Positions 1 to 9,061 of a DNA stretch of 64,000 bases are shown here, piece after piece. How positions within the stretch are numbered: position 1 is the stretch's first letter; each line of letters starts with the position of its first letter. Source of the stretch: Branchiostoma floridae (lineage: Eukaryota; Chordata; Leptocardii; Amphioxiformes; Branchiostomatidae); NCBI RefSeq assembly GCF_000003815.2, contig NC_049983.1, positions 27,587,088 through 27,651,087 on the forward strand, in the 5' to 3' direction. A program made the translations under genes and the position numbers. The notes under the pieces were generated by a model. The model was given only the letters and a program-made list of their open reading frames with translations. It did no database searches and was not told where the DNA came from.

Positions 1-335
1 TGCTCCGGAGTAAAAAATACTGCTCCGGAGTAAAATAAAACTGCTCCGAAGTATGCTCCGGAGTAAGTGAGTAAGTATATTTGTTGTAATAAGTTAGTAT
101 ATTTGCCATGTACGTACGAACACATACCATCTATATGTAAATGCAGTGCATCATTGCTTTGGAGTAGCTATACGTGTCGCTCCGGAGTAAAATAAACTGC
201 TCCGGAGTAAAGATAAACTGCTCCGGAGTAAAATAAACTGCTCCGGAGTGAAATAAAACTGCTCCGGAGTAAAATAAACTGCTCCGGAGTAAATTAAACT
301 GCTCCGGAGTATGCTCCGGAGTAAATGAGTAAGTA
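1..335. repeat. CTCCGGAG-containing tandem array, left arm
   Basis: About a dozen copies of a roughly 20-bp unit contain the perfect 8-bp palindrome CTCCGGAG followed by TAAAATAAA-like spacers. A non-repeat block with TACGTACG and a CTTTGGAGTA degenerate copy separates two arrays. It is the mirror image of the right-arm array. Confidence 0.9.
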
Positions 336-640
336 TATTTGTTATAGGTAAGCATATTTGTCATGTACGTACGGACATATGTCATCTATATGTACATGCA
401 GGAAATCATTGCTTTGTAGTAAGTAGCCTTATACGTGTCTGTTATGTAGGCATATATCAACACAACACAAAAGACACTTGTGTACGGTGATCCTGTTTCT
501 CAACACTTTACTATCACTTGACGGCGATCAAAATTGTATTAAGGAATTCATAACCAACACACACGTCGTCCTATATGTCAAACATGGTATCACATTAGGA
601 AAGAAAAAAATTGTACTGCAAGCGATATGGCGACCTCACA

Positions 641-1276
641 TTACTTCAGGACGAGGTAACCATATTTTTTCATCAATATCTGTTCTGGCACCCAGTTCTT
701 GCTGTGTACAATCTCATTACTGTAACGAGGCAACGCAGCGAACTCTATTAGATAAAACTTTTTGCCAGCGCGCTTCTTCTGTTTGATGACACGTTGAGGA
801 ACATCGCCTGGCTGGTGAGGTAGTGCGATGGACCAGTCTCGATAGAGTGTCCACTCCTCTTCGTCACCGCTGTGGTAGCCGCTGTCGTAGCCGGTACATT
901 CACTTTCATCGGATGAAACCGTCCCGGAGGACACATCTGTCCCTGTATCACTCTCGGAACCACTTTGGTCGCTGTCGGTTTCTTCTGTGGAGTCTCCCTG
1001 CTCGGAGCCCATCACAGATTCGGCGTCTGAGACGCTTTCTTCATCTTGTGACGCCGTCGAATCCCCATCTTCGGAACCAACCGTATCCGTGTCGTGTTCA
1101 GACGACACATCGGAGTCGTCGAAAACATCGCGCTCCCGGTAAGAGCCCGTCTCGGCATCAACGACGACTTCTCCCGAGGCAACACCTGACTCGTCTCGGT
1201 GTTTTCTTTCAAGATGACGCTCGAGGTTGAACGCACGATCAAATTCCCGATCACAAATTTTGCAGACGTGAGGCAT
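641..1276 (-). CDS. Single C2H2 zinc-finger protein with acidic middle and chromo-like tail (left-arm copy)
   Basis: Intronless frame of 211 residues. The chosen ATG (1276-1274) opens directly into a C2H2 finger (HVCKICDREFD to HLERKH, C-x2-C then H-x4-H). The middle is strongly acidic and Ser-rich. The last 65 residues are basic then hydrophobic; KKFYLIEF and WVPEQIL resemble the YLVKW and WEPEENL positions of a chromodomain, which is a suggestion only. An upstream in-frame extension exists but is not conserved in frame between the arms, so the inner ATG is preferred. The product is nearly identical to the right-arm copy. The family is not recognised; nucleic-acid binding is inferred from the finger. 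It may be an element-encoded protein rather than a host gene. Confidence 0.65.
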   Translation of the reverse strand: MPHVCKICDREFDRAFNLERHLERKHRDESGVASGEVVVDAETGSYRERDVFDDSDVSSEHDTDTVGSEDGDSTASQDEESVSDAESVMGSEQGDSTEETDSDQSGSESDTGTDVSSGTVSSDESECTGYDSGYHSGDEEEWTLYRDWSIALPHQPGDVPQRVIKQKKRAGKKFYLIEFAALPRYSNEIVHSKNWVPEQILMKKYGYLVLK

Positions 1277-1376
1277 ACTTTTTGTTCGGTGGACAGAATG
1301 AAAATGATTAGATATTGATGTGCACACATATATTTGTCGCGCATTTAGGTTTTATGGGATCGTACGTCTTACACCC

Positions 1377-1476
1377 NNNNNNNNNNNNNNNNNNNNNNNN
1401 NNNNNNNNNNNNNNNNNNNNNNNNNNNNNNNNNNNNNNNNNNNNNNNNNNNNNNNNNNNNNNNNNNNNNNNNNNNN
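1377..1476. other. Assembly gap (100 N)
   Basis: A run of exactly 100 N at the centre of the palindrome, so the true spacer length between the arms is unknown. Confidence 1.
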
Positions 1477-1564
1477 ACGATCCCCAAAAACCTAAATGCG
1501 CGACAATATATATGTGTGCACATCAATATCTAATCATTTTCCTTCTGTCCACCGAACAAAAAGT

Positions 1565-2200
1565 ATGCCTCACGTCTGCAAAATTTGTGATCGGGAATTT
1601 GATCGTGCGTTCAACCTCGAGCGTCATCTTGAAAGAAAACACCGAGACGAGTCAGGTGTTGCCTCGGGAGAAGTCGTCGTTGATGCCGAGACGGGCTCTT
1701 ACCGGGAGCGCGATGTTTTCGACGACTCCGATGTGTCGTCTGAACACGACACGGATACGGTTGGTTCCGAAGATGGGGATTCGACGGCGTCACAAGATGA
1801 AGAAAGCGTCTCAGACGCCGAATCTGTGATGGGCTCCGAGCAGGGAGACTCCACAGAAGAAACCGACAGCGACCAAAGTGGTTCCGAGAGTGATATAGGG
1901 ACAGATGTGTCCTCCGGGACGGTTTCATCCGATGAAAGTGAATGTACCGGCTACGACAGCGGCTACCACAGCGGTGACGAAGAGGAGTGGACACTCTATC
2001 GAGACTGGTCCATCGCACTACCTCACCAGCCAGGCGATGTTCCTCAACGTGTCATCAAACAGAAGAAGCGCGCTGGCAAAAAGTTTTATCTAATAGAGTT
2101 CGCTGCGTTGCCTCGTTACAGTAATGAGATTGTACACAGCAAGAACTGGGTGCCAGAACAGATATTGATGAAAAAATATGGTTACCTCGTCCTGAAGTAA
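1565..2200 (+). CDS. Single C2H2 zinc-finger protein with acidic middle and chromo-like tail (right-arm copy)
   Basis: Mirror copy of the left-arm gene, 211 residues from the ATG at 1565. The finger is at residues 2-24, an acidic Ser/Glu/Asp-rich stretch at about 25-150, and a basic-hydrophobic tail ends in YGYLVLK. Another ATG at 1496 is in frame and would add 23 residues, but an indel shifts it out of frame in the other arm. I see one amino-acid change inside the shared product (Thr in the left arm, Ile in the right), so the duplication is recent, under conversion, or an assembly artefact. No introns are seen. Function unknown. Confidence 0.65.
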   Translation: MPHVCKICDREFDRAFNLERHLERKHRDESGVASGEVVVDAETGSYRERDVFDDSDVSSEHDTDTVGSEDGDSTASQDEESVSDAESVMGSEQGDSTEETDSDQSGSESDIGTDVSSGTVSSDESECTGYDSGYHSGDEEEWTLYRDWSIALPHQPGDVPQRVIKQKKRAGKKFYLIEFAALPRYSNEIVHSKNWVPEQILMKKYGYLVLK

Positions 2201-2510
2201 TGTGAGGTCGCCATATCGCTTGCAGTACAATTTTTTTCTTTCCTAATGTGATACCATGTTTGACATATAGGACGACGTGTGTGTTGGTTATGAATTCCTT
2301 AATACAATTTTGATCGCCGTCAAGTGATAGTAAAGTGTTGAGAAACAGGATCACCGTACACAAGTGTCTTTTGTGTTGTGTTGATATATGCCTACATAAC
2401 AGACACGTATAAGGCTACTTACTACAAAGCAATGATTTCCTGCATGTACATATAGATGACATATGTCCGTACGTACATGACAAATATGCTTACCTATAAC
2501 AAATATACTT

Positions 2511-3270
2511 ACTCATTTACTCCGGAGCATACTCCGGAGCAGTTTAATTTACTCCGGAGCAGTTTATTTTACTCCGGAGCAGTTTTATTTCACTCCGGAG
2601 CAGTTTATTTTACTCCGGAGCAGTTTATCTTTACTCCGGAGCAGTTTATTTTACTCCGGAGCGACACGTATAGCTACTCCAAAGCAATGATGCACTGCAT
2701 TTACATATAGATGGTATATGTTCGTACGTACATGGCAAATATACTAACTTATTACAACAAATATACTTACTCACTTACTCCGGAGCATACTTCGGAGCAG
2801 TTTTATTTTACTCCGGAGCAGTATTTTTTACTCCGGAGCAGTTTTATTTTACTCCGGAGCAGTTTATTTTTACTCCGGAGCAGTTTATTTTCACTCCGGA
2901 GCAGTTTATTTTACTCCGGAGCAACACGTATAGTTACTCCAAAGCAATGTTTCACTGCATGTACATATAGATGGTATATGTTCGTACGTACATGACAAAT
3001 ATACTAACTTATTACACCAAATATACTTACTCATTTACTCCGGAGCAGTATTTTTTTTACTCCGGAGCAGTGTTTTTGCTCTGGAGCAACACTATACGTT
3101 ACTTCAAAGCAATGTTTTACTGCATGTACATATAGATATGTTCGTACGTGTGTGACAATTATACATACTTACAACAAATATAGTTACTCACTTACTCCGG
3201 AGCATACTCCGGAGCAGTGTTTTTTCTCCGGAGCAACACGTATAGCTACTCCAAAGCAATAATCTTATTA
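2511..3270. repeat. CTCCGGAG-containing higher-order array, right arm and beyond
   Basis: Blocks of CTCCGGAG units alternate with a conserved spacer holding ACACGTATAG, a degenerate ACTCCAAAGCAAT copy, TGTACATATAGATG and TTCGTACGTAC. The block-plus-spacer module recurs about every 200 bp at 2,660, 2,930, 3,090 and 3,230 and extends past the point where the left arm leaves the window. Copies decay to the right. Confidence 0.88.
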
Positions 3271-3363
3271 TGCAATTATATAAATCAACATTACATCTAG
3301 CGTTAGCCAACCAGCGTACCGTGTGTGGGTGTGTTTCAACATGCTCGGGCGTGTTTTAACATG

Positions 3364-3768
3364 CTACGTCACGATGATGCAAACGTGAGCAGTGACAAGC
3401 CAACAGAGACACTGTACAACCGACGGGTATTTGTCGTGCCGCCGACAGTCAAGCCACCCGTCCCATCCACATTGGCGTAACATCCAGTTACCCACATAGT
3501 CACAAATCAACGTCGCTAACTCGGTGGAGATGGCGTCGGTACTTCCTTCATACTGTTCGTGCACGTTGACACATACGTCCACGGCGAAAGACATTGCGGT
3601 AACGAGTCGCCCCCAGTTTAATCGTTCCTCTTGCAGTACTTTTTCGAGCACCGTTTTCAGCCCATCCCTCGCGTTGGGTACGTTGGCCATGAAATTGTCT
3701 AAAATCTTTTCATATTCCTCGTCCGCCGAGATCGCATCCACCCATTGTATCACCTTTACGTACGCCAC
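3364..3768 (-). CDS. Bcl-2-family protein, 5' end unresolved
   Basis: The 134-residue frame holds a BH1-like motif (LNWGRLVTAMSF, compare NWGRIVAFF) and a BH2-like motif (WMLRQCGWDGWLDC, compare WIQENGGWDGF) at the family's usual spacing. A hydrophobic C-terminal segment (CLCWLVTAHVCIIV) could be a tail anchor. Upstream, VKVIQWVDAI may be a degenerate BH3 with Gly replaced by Val. Such proteins control mitochondrial apoptosis; whether this one is pro- or anti-apoptotic cannot be told. The frame stays open upstream to a stop at 3904-3906 without an ATG, while an ATG at 3866 lies in another frame. Either a 5' exon is spliced in or the gene is frameshifted. The coordinates start at a GTG and are a minimum. 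It lies right beside the palindrome and shows no intron in the visible part. Confidence 0.7.
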   Translation of the reverse strand: MAYVKVIQWVDAISADEEYEKILDNFMANVPNARDGLKTVLEKVLQEERLNWGRLVTAMSFAVDVCVNVHEQYEGSTDAISTELATLICDYVGNWMLRQCGWDGWLDCRRHDKYPSVVQCLCWLVTAHVCIIVT

Positions 3769-3906
3769 AGACCTGGGCGTCGCCGGTGTTCGGGAACCAA
3801 GTCTGGGGCTTTGTGATATAATAACTGACGAAAGACGTCTGTTGTTTGTGCTTTCAGCGCATCCATAAAGACTGATCTCAGCAGATGTTACCGGTTGATT
3901 GACTTA

Positions 3907-5765
3907 TAGACTTAGAACCAGGCCAAATAAGGACATGTCTTTCACGATTAGAGAGGGGGATGTTCATTTGGTGTGGGGCGGGGTTCTCTATCAAAAGGTC
4001 GGCCTGACCCCTATTTCACCCCTGCTCAGATCTAACAAAATACCTATTCCCCTAGATTTTGCCGTCATAACATAACCTCTGACCTGCTCCTGAATAAATT
4101 ATATCTGACCTTTCACTTGCTCCACCTGAATACATCATATTTGACCTCTGACCTGCTCCACCCGAATCAATCATATGTGACCTCTGACCTGCTCCTTCTT
4201 GCTCCTGAAAAATGGGACTCAGCGTGTCCCTACTATACTACTGACGTAAGTCTATAAATGTATGATCAAAAAATTATGACGTTATTCATACTAATTACTG
4301 ATAACAGTAAGTATCAAACTGTACCGTTGTAATAGGCTCGTGTTCATTGAAATGTAAAAAATGATATCGCCTGCCTTTACGAATTGATGTGGAGCAAATC
4401 ATAGACAGCATTACTGGTCCCCTCGTTTTCCAAAAGCCCTGTAATGTTTTACAAAATGCACCACAACATTCATATTGGTTTATGGCTTGGAAGGTTATTA
4501 TAGCCACGGGTTGGATTTCGCACCCTGAAAAATGACTGTCGCCTGAGAAGAAACGAAGAATTCAAATAGTAGCCAAAAATGGAACAATCCAGTGCACGAT
4601 GGATGGTAGCATAACTTTACATGTCAAACGACTTTGTAAACTATGGATTTGGTTGGTAGTAGCCTAGATTTAGCAATTCCGTTTCACTACAGGTAATGGT
4701 ATTTTACTAAGGTCGTCGTGACATGTTGATGAAAACACCACCTGTAAACTGCACCCAGCTACATGCACGTCGACCTGGTTGGTTTTGAAATACATGACTG
4801 ATTAGTTGCGTTAAACAATCATGAACATCTAAGACTTTCAAAAATTACAGGAATGTGAAATCCGCTCCTATGGTGCCTACGCTTAAATCACATTATATAC
4901 CATCGTCTGATGGGATATTTATTTAGTAAGACGGCACCTAAATGACATGAACATGAATTCCTATCAAATTTCTTAATTTCAAGAAATGGAATACCTTCGT
5001 CTCTATTTCAAGATGGGGACTTGAACTCACGTCTTATCAAGCCACCCCAACACCCCCACCCACACTTACCAATGTTGATTGTAGTACAAGATATTACTTG
5101 TATTACTTTATTAATATTCGTTAAGAATTGGTAATTGATAACAAAATCAATTTTAATTGGTACAGGGGAGAGGGCCTAGTATAAGCACGTGTTTTTATTT
5201 ATCATATTTTGTCATTTCTTTTTGTGCAAATAAACAAAAAGTGATAACATGTCAGTTCATGTTGTGACAACTAATGCTACATGATCATCAGGGATGCTAC
5301 GTTCGTGTAAAAAGTGCTGGTGCATGAAAAAAGCCTCGGGCTTTAATAATAACTTGATTGCATAACAATTGTCTCCGAGACTCAACCTCTGCTTGGAGAG
5401 TACAACAATTGTACGAGGTACAAAGTATGGCATCTACATAACTACAGTTCTATAGCTTAACTTAAGGCTTATCTAACTAATACAGGATCGAGTTGTTGTA
5501 TGGGAGAAGGTTTCTTACAATCATTGGAGGATTTTACAATTATTGGAGGAATTTCTTACGTCTAAACATTCTTTGATATCTTTTCCTATGTCTGCCATGC
5601 AGGGATTGTCACATGTCATGATGTATTTAAAGTTGCACTTCAGGTCCATTGAGATAAATCGTAGTGTATAAAATGACAGCCTTGTGTATTAAGAATTGCG
5701 TATATCAGAATATTTTGGACATACAATCATAAAGTGATATTCGTCTTCAATTAGCTCTGGACAGA
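3907..5765. other. Intergenic stretch without a recognised gene
   Basis: AT-rich sequence with no coding frame I can support. It holds the TGACCT repeat cluster listed separately and, near 5,333, a CTCGGGCTTTAATAATAA stretch that resembles the 3' end of a LINE. Confidence 0.6.
4073..4190 (+). promoter_or_regulatory. Cluster of DR1-type TGACCT direct repeats
   Basis: Two exact TGACCTCTGACCT sequences (4142-4154 and 4178-4190) and one with a single change (4073-4085) lie in imperfect repeats that end in GCTCC. TGACCT spaced by one base is the nuclear-receptor DR1 arrangement (reverse complement AGGTCAnAGGTCA). Occupancy is unknown; the repeat may exist only because of local tandem duplication. 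Confidence 0.4.
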
Positions 5766-5837
5766 ATGGACGACGCCGACGATGATGAAGGCAGACGCAA
5801 CCTCAGTTTTCTCGTGCGCTGTCAGCTGGGACTCCTG
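5766..5837 (+). CDS. Candidate first coding exon of an unrecognised gene
   Basis: An ATG opens a frame MDDADDDEGRR then LSFLVRCQLGLL and runs 24 codons to a strong donor (CTG|GTAAGT) in phase 0. The acidic start followed by a hydrophobic stretch is all that can be said. The next candidate exon, 6870-6966, is in a compatible phase. No family recognised. Confidence 0.4.
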
Positions 5838-6869
5838 GTAAGTCTGTTTAAGAGTCACATTCGTCAGATGTGTAAAGTGTTTGACTTGAATAATGTGTTC
5901 CCCTTTCTCTTCCCTGTTACTGTTTCATAGTTTCTGTTTGCCCTCCTTTCATACTAACTGTCAAACAGTAGTGTGCACAGGCAATGCCATTGAGACAAGT
6001 CGCCTTCTAAAGCCCCTGTCTGACTGAGTTTGCGCTTTTATAGCCAAATTTGTCGTGCGGTTACACTAACATTTGCGTCATTAAATGAAAAATTGATGTA
6101 AATGGTTAAAATGCATTAAAAAGAAATTTGTACTGATAAAAGAATGTTCACTTATGATACTTGGAACAACATAGCCTTCTAACCTTAGATGACTCTAACA
6201 GAAAAAAATGACCTAAACGAACCATATACCTGACTTTACTATAGTATGCATTTTGTGCCATCATTTTGTACCAGAATGAATGACACTTGTTGCTTTGCTT
6301 TGTACCCATTGCTGCCTTTTAGCTCCTAACGTTCGCGGTGTGTACTGCATCGGAAACAGATTTGCATTAATAAAAGGGTGTACACATCATAAAACATACG
6401 TTGAAGCTTGAAGCTGTCATTCGCGTTTTGATAGTTACCGTCATGGTGGTGCCATGGTGGGGGCACTGTGGAGGCACGGTAAGGGTATTTTGCCACTTGT
6501 TTATTTAAATTTCTAAACACAGCGCCTTTGCAAAAGGCACGTTCCAGTTCGTTTGAGGCACCGCGACACCAATTAAAGGCCCCGTGACGCCAGTTCAAGA
6601 CAGGGTGAAGGAACCTTTGCGTTGTCAAACTCCAACGTACCTCATCAGTACCTCAGCCCAGTGAGAAGGGCTAAACGAACTGTATAAACCTAAACCTAGA
6701 TTATCAGAGGTGGTGGGGATTTCAATATTAGGTAACCTGAGTTATGGATATTTAGTGATCAGATCTGACGAAAATAACAAAATCCACCTAACCTCTAGTT
6801 GTCGTTCTCAATAAGTATAGTGGGTGTTAAAGCTGCTTAACACAGACAAGCCCTTTTATGCATGCATAG

Positions 6870-6966
6870 GGTTCTGATATGTTGGAACTAGCGGCAACAA
6901 AGGCTGTGGCAGAAAAGATAATAGCATGGCTTGTGAAACGGGGATTTACACGGGCCGCGGCACAAG
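6870..6966 (+). CDS. Candidate internal exon, amphipathic Ala-rich
   Basis: From an acceptor (GCATAG) to a donor (CAAG|GTATGG). Read in phase 0 it encodes GSDMLELAATKAVAEK, then a segment ending RGFTRAAAQ, and leaves in phase 1. It joins in frame to the exon at 8052. It starts with the same GSD as the exon at 8914, so the two may be related. Family unknown. Confidence 0.4.
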
Positions 6967-8051
6967 GTATGGTGCAAATCTCACTTTGAAAACATGATTC
7001 AAATATCAAGTGAAAGTGGCAGCAATCGTTCTGAGACCTCATATTTCCACGAAATATTTAGAGCCTTTGTATGTTTATTGTTTCTTCTTGTTATATTGTT
7101 TATGAAAATAGGTTTATAACGTTGATTCGCAAATTCTTAAACTATGGTCTTCACTACCAAATTACATATATCGTACGTGTAAAGTCATTTACTTTGGTAA
7201 AATTCAATGTTTACGTTTCATCATAAATAATGCAAATGACTTGCACAGTTACATAATATATACGTAGTAATGTACCCTTTTAGTTAAACATTTACCTCTA
7301 AACCCATTTACCACTAAAGAATTGTCACTTTTACATCATTAAGTTAATTAGGCACTTGTTCGCATGATTGGTATCTGTCTGTCAATTTTCCACTGACCAT
7401 AAATTGCATACGTTAAATGTATTATGTCCTATCATGAAAAACGCTGGAATCAAAGAACTTCTTCATTGATTATGCAAATTAAGTCCACATTTACAAAATT
7501 TGTTTTGTTGTTTGTGGAAATTGGTTGTTCCTTTGTTGAGTTATTCTTGAGCGATACAATAGCGTCCCTGGAAGTACCAGAGGAAGCCCAATCCTACACC
7601 GATTCTTCCTGGTATGAAAAGCTATCTGCTCAACAAAAAAAAATCAAAACCACAGCATGACCAGGACGAAAGGTACAAAAACCGGAAGTTAATGCAGTGT
7701 AGCGGGGGGTCACGGGGGGTGGGGGTGGTGTGGCTGGAAACACAGACATATACAGACAGACACACCCAAAACTATACCCCCATTTTTATGGAGGTAATTA
7801 GAATAACTCATCACTACTGATATAATCTGAGTGCCATCCTCCGTAGTGACCGCTGGCTCAATTCTTTCGCTGGCTATTGAAGGTACTCAATACCCAAAGA
7901 GAAATGCCAACAAGGCAATTATAGTAGAGTGCATGCAAGGAAAGTTTTACAGACACAGAACCGATGTACTATATATGGCACAATGTAATGTATCAGCTAT
8001 TACCATTAGTAAGAATAACGATATGTTTATTTTGCCTCGATGATCTTCCAG

Positions 8052-8197
8052 CCCTCCTTAAGGGTGCCACGTCACCATGGCAGTTGTTAGCTGTTGCGAC
8101 TGAGATCTTATCGTACCATGGCGCCAAGGCAGCTGGAGTACCTGAGAGGGCAGCCCGCGTGTATGGAGACGTTGTACCTTTAGTCCAAGATAAATGA
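8052..8197 (+). CDS. Candidate terminal exon of the 5.8-8.2 kb gene
   Basis: After an acceptor (CTTCCAG), entered in phase 1, the frame reads ALLKGATSPWQLLAVATE and ends PLVQDK with a stop at 8195-8197. Joined to 5766-5837 and 6870-6966 it gives a protein of about 105 residues. No transmembrane segment or known motif is clear. An alternative path through 7563-7611 into 8914 is also phase-compatible. Confidence 0.35.
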
Positions 8198-8913
8198 CGG
8201 ATTGAAATGTTTAAGTTTAGAAAATAGATATTAGGAATGAAGGAAACCATCTTAATTTCAGAACATGACATGACCTGGTTTCCCTCTTTTTGCCTTCCAC
8301 TTTTCTTTTGCATTTTACTTTCTGTATTTAAAAGATAATCGCAACATGCCAGTTTCTCCGTCATGTACTATAAACACTTGATATTTGTGCTAAGTTTTAA
8401 CTGTGGCAACCCCGCTATGTACAGAAAGTATTTTATGCTCTTAGATATGCCACAACAGGCCTGCCATGTAAGACTGTAGGCACTGCCCATTTGCAAAATT
8501 TGATTGACCTTACCTAATTGTCTGTTTTGGAGACACGTCAATGGTTATCCAAATTTTCCGACTGATGTTATGTAGATAGCACACGTGAGCAATGGAGCAT
8601 AAGTTGCAGGAAGTCTATGGCGCCCACCGTCTCTGTTTAGAGAAGGCTTTAAAGCTCTGATATAGATGGCTTCTTTGATTCCTCTAGCAGAAAAATCTGG
8701 TTCTGTGTCCAGGATTCTCACGTGTCCAGGATTCTTATGATTACTTTTTGTAACTTATGAGCCACTGTTTACGGAGTCACGTGTGCCATCTACGTAATGT
8801 GACCTCACAGAAGCAGTGGATTGCGTTGGAAATTACAGTTCAACTTTATCCAGAATGACTTCTACCAACACAGATGAACTTTCAACTTAATTTTGTTTCT
8901 TTTCTTTTCAAAG

Positions 8914-9061
8914 TGGCAGCGATTTTGTTGGATTCGGCACTACCGTGGCTGCTAGCGCTGTGGGTGGTCCGGCGGGAGCAGCAGCAGGAGGTGCTATCTG
9001 GATGTTTTTCCGTGTATGCCCCGATGCGTTGTCGCAAGGGAGGAAGCTCCTTGGTTGGTAG
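8914..9061 (+). CDS. Candidate Gly/Ala-rich membrane exon (ISG12/IFI6-like flavour)
   Basis: After an acceptor (TTTTCAAAG) the frame entered in phase 2 reads GSDFVGFGTTVAASAVGG, then AGAAAGGAIWMFF, and stops at TAG 9059-9061. A small-residue hydrophobic helix of this kind recalls the interferon-inducible ISG12 family, but no diagnostic motif is present, so the comparison is weak. A donor (TTG|GTAGGG) overlaps the stop, so it could also be internal. Confidence 0.3.

Larger units (their letters stand above)
1..2840. repeat. Large near-perfect inverted repeat (palindrome)
   Basis: Positions pair as x + y = 2841 over at least 640 bp of both arms: the minus-strand gene at 641-1276 is matched by the plus-strand gene at 1565-2200, and the CTCCGGAG array at 131-385 by 2456-2710. 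The arms differ by only a few substitutions and small indels. A 100-base gap sits at the centre. The left arm runs off the window. It is either a true long palindrome (foldback element or inverted duplication) or an assembly join of the two strands of one locus; the gap prevents a decision. Confidence 0.9.

Noticed and set aside
1-3270. CTCCGGAG array as a CRISPR array
   Set aside because: Spacers are themselves repetitive, units are about 20 bp and the setting is eukaryotic.
7563-7611. 49-bp exon that would join 6966 to 8914
   Set aside because: Phases fit but the acceptor lacks a pyrimidine tract; kept only as an alternative path.
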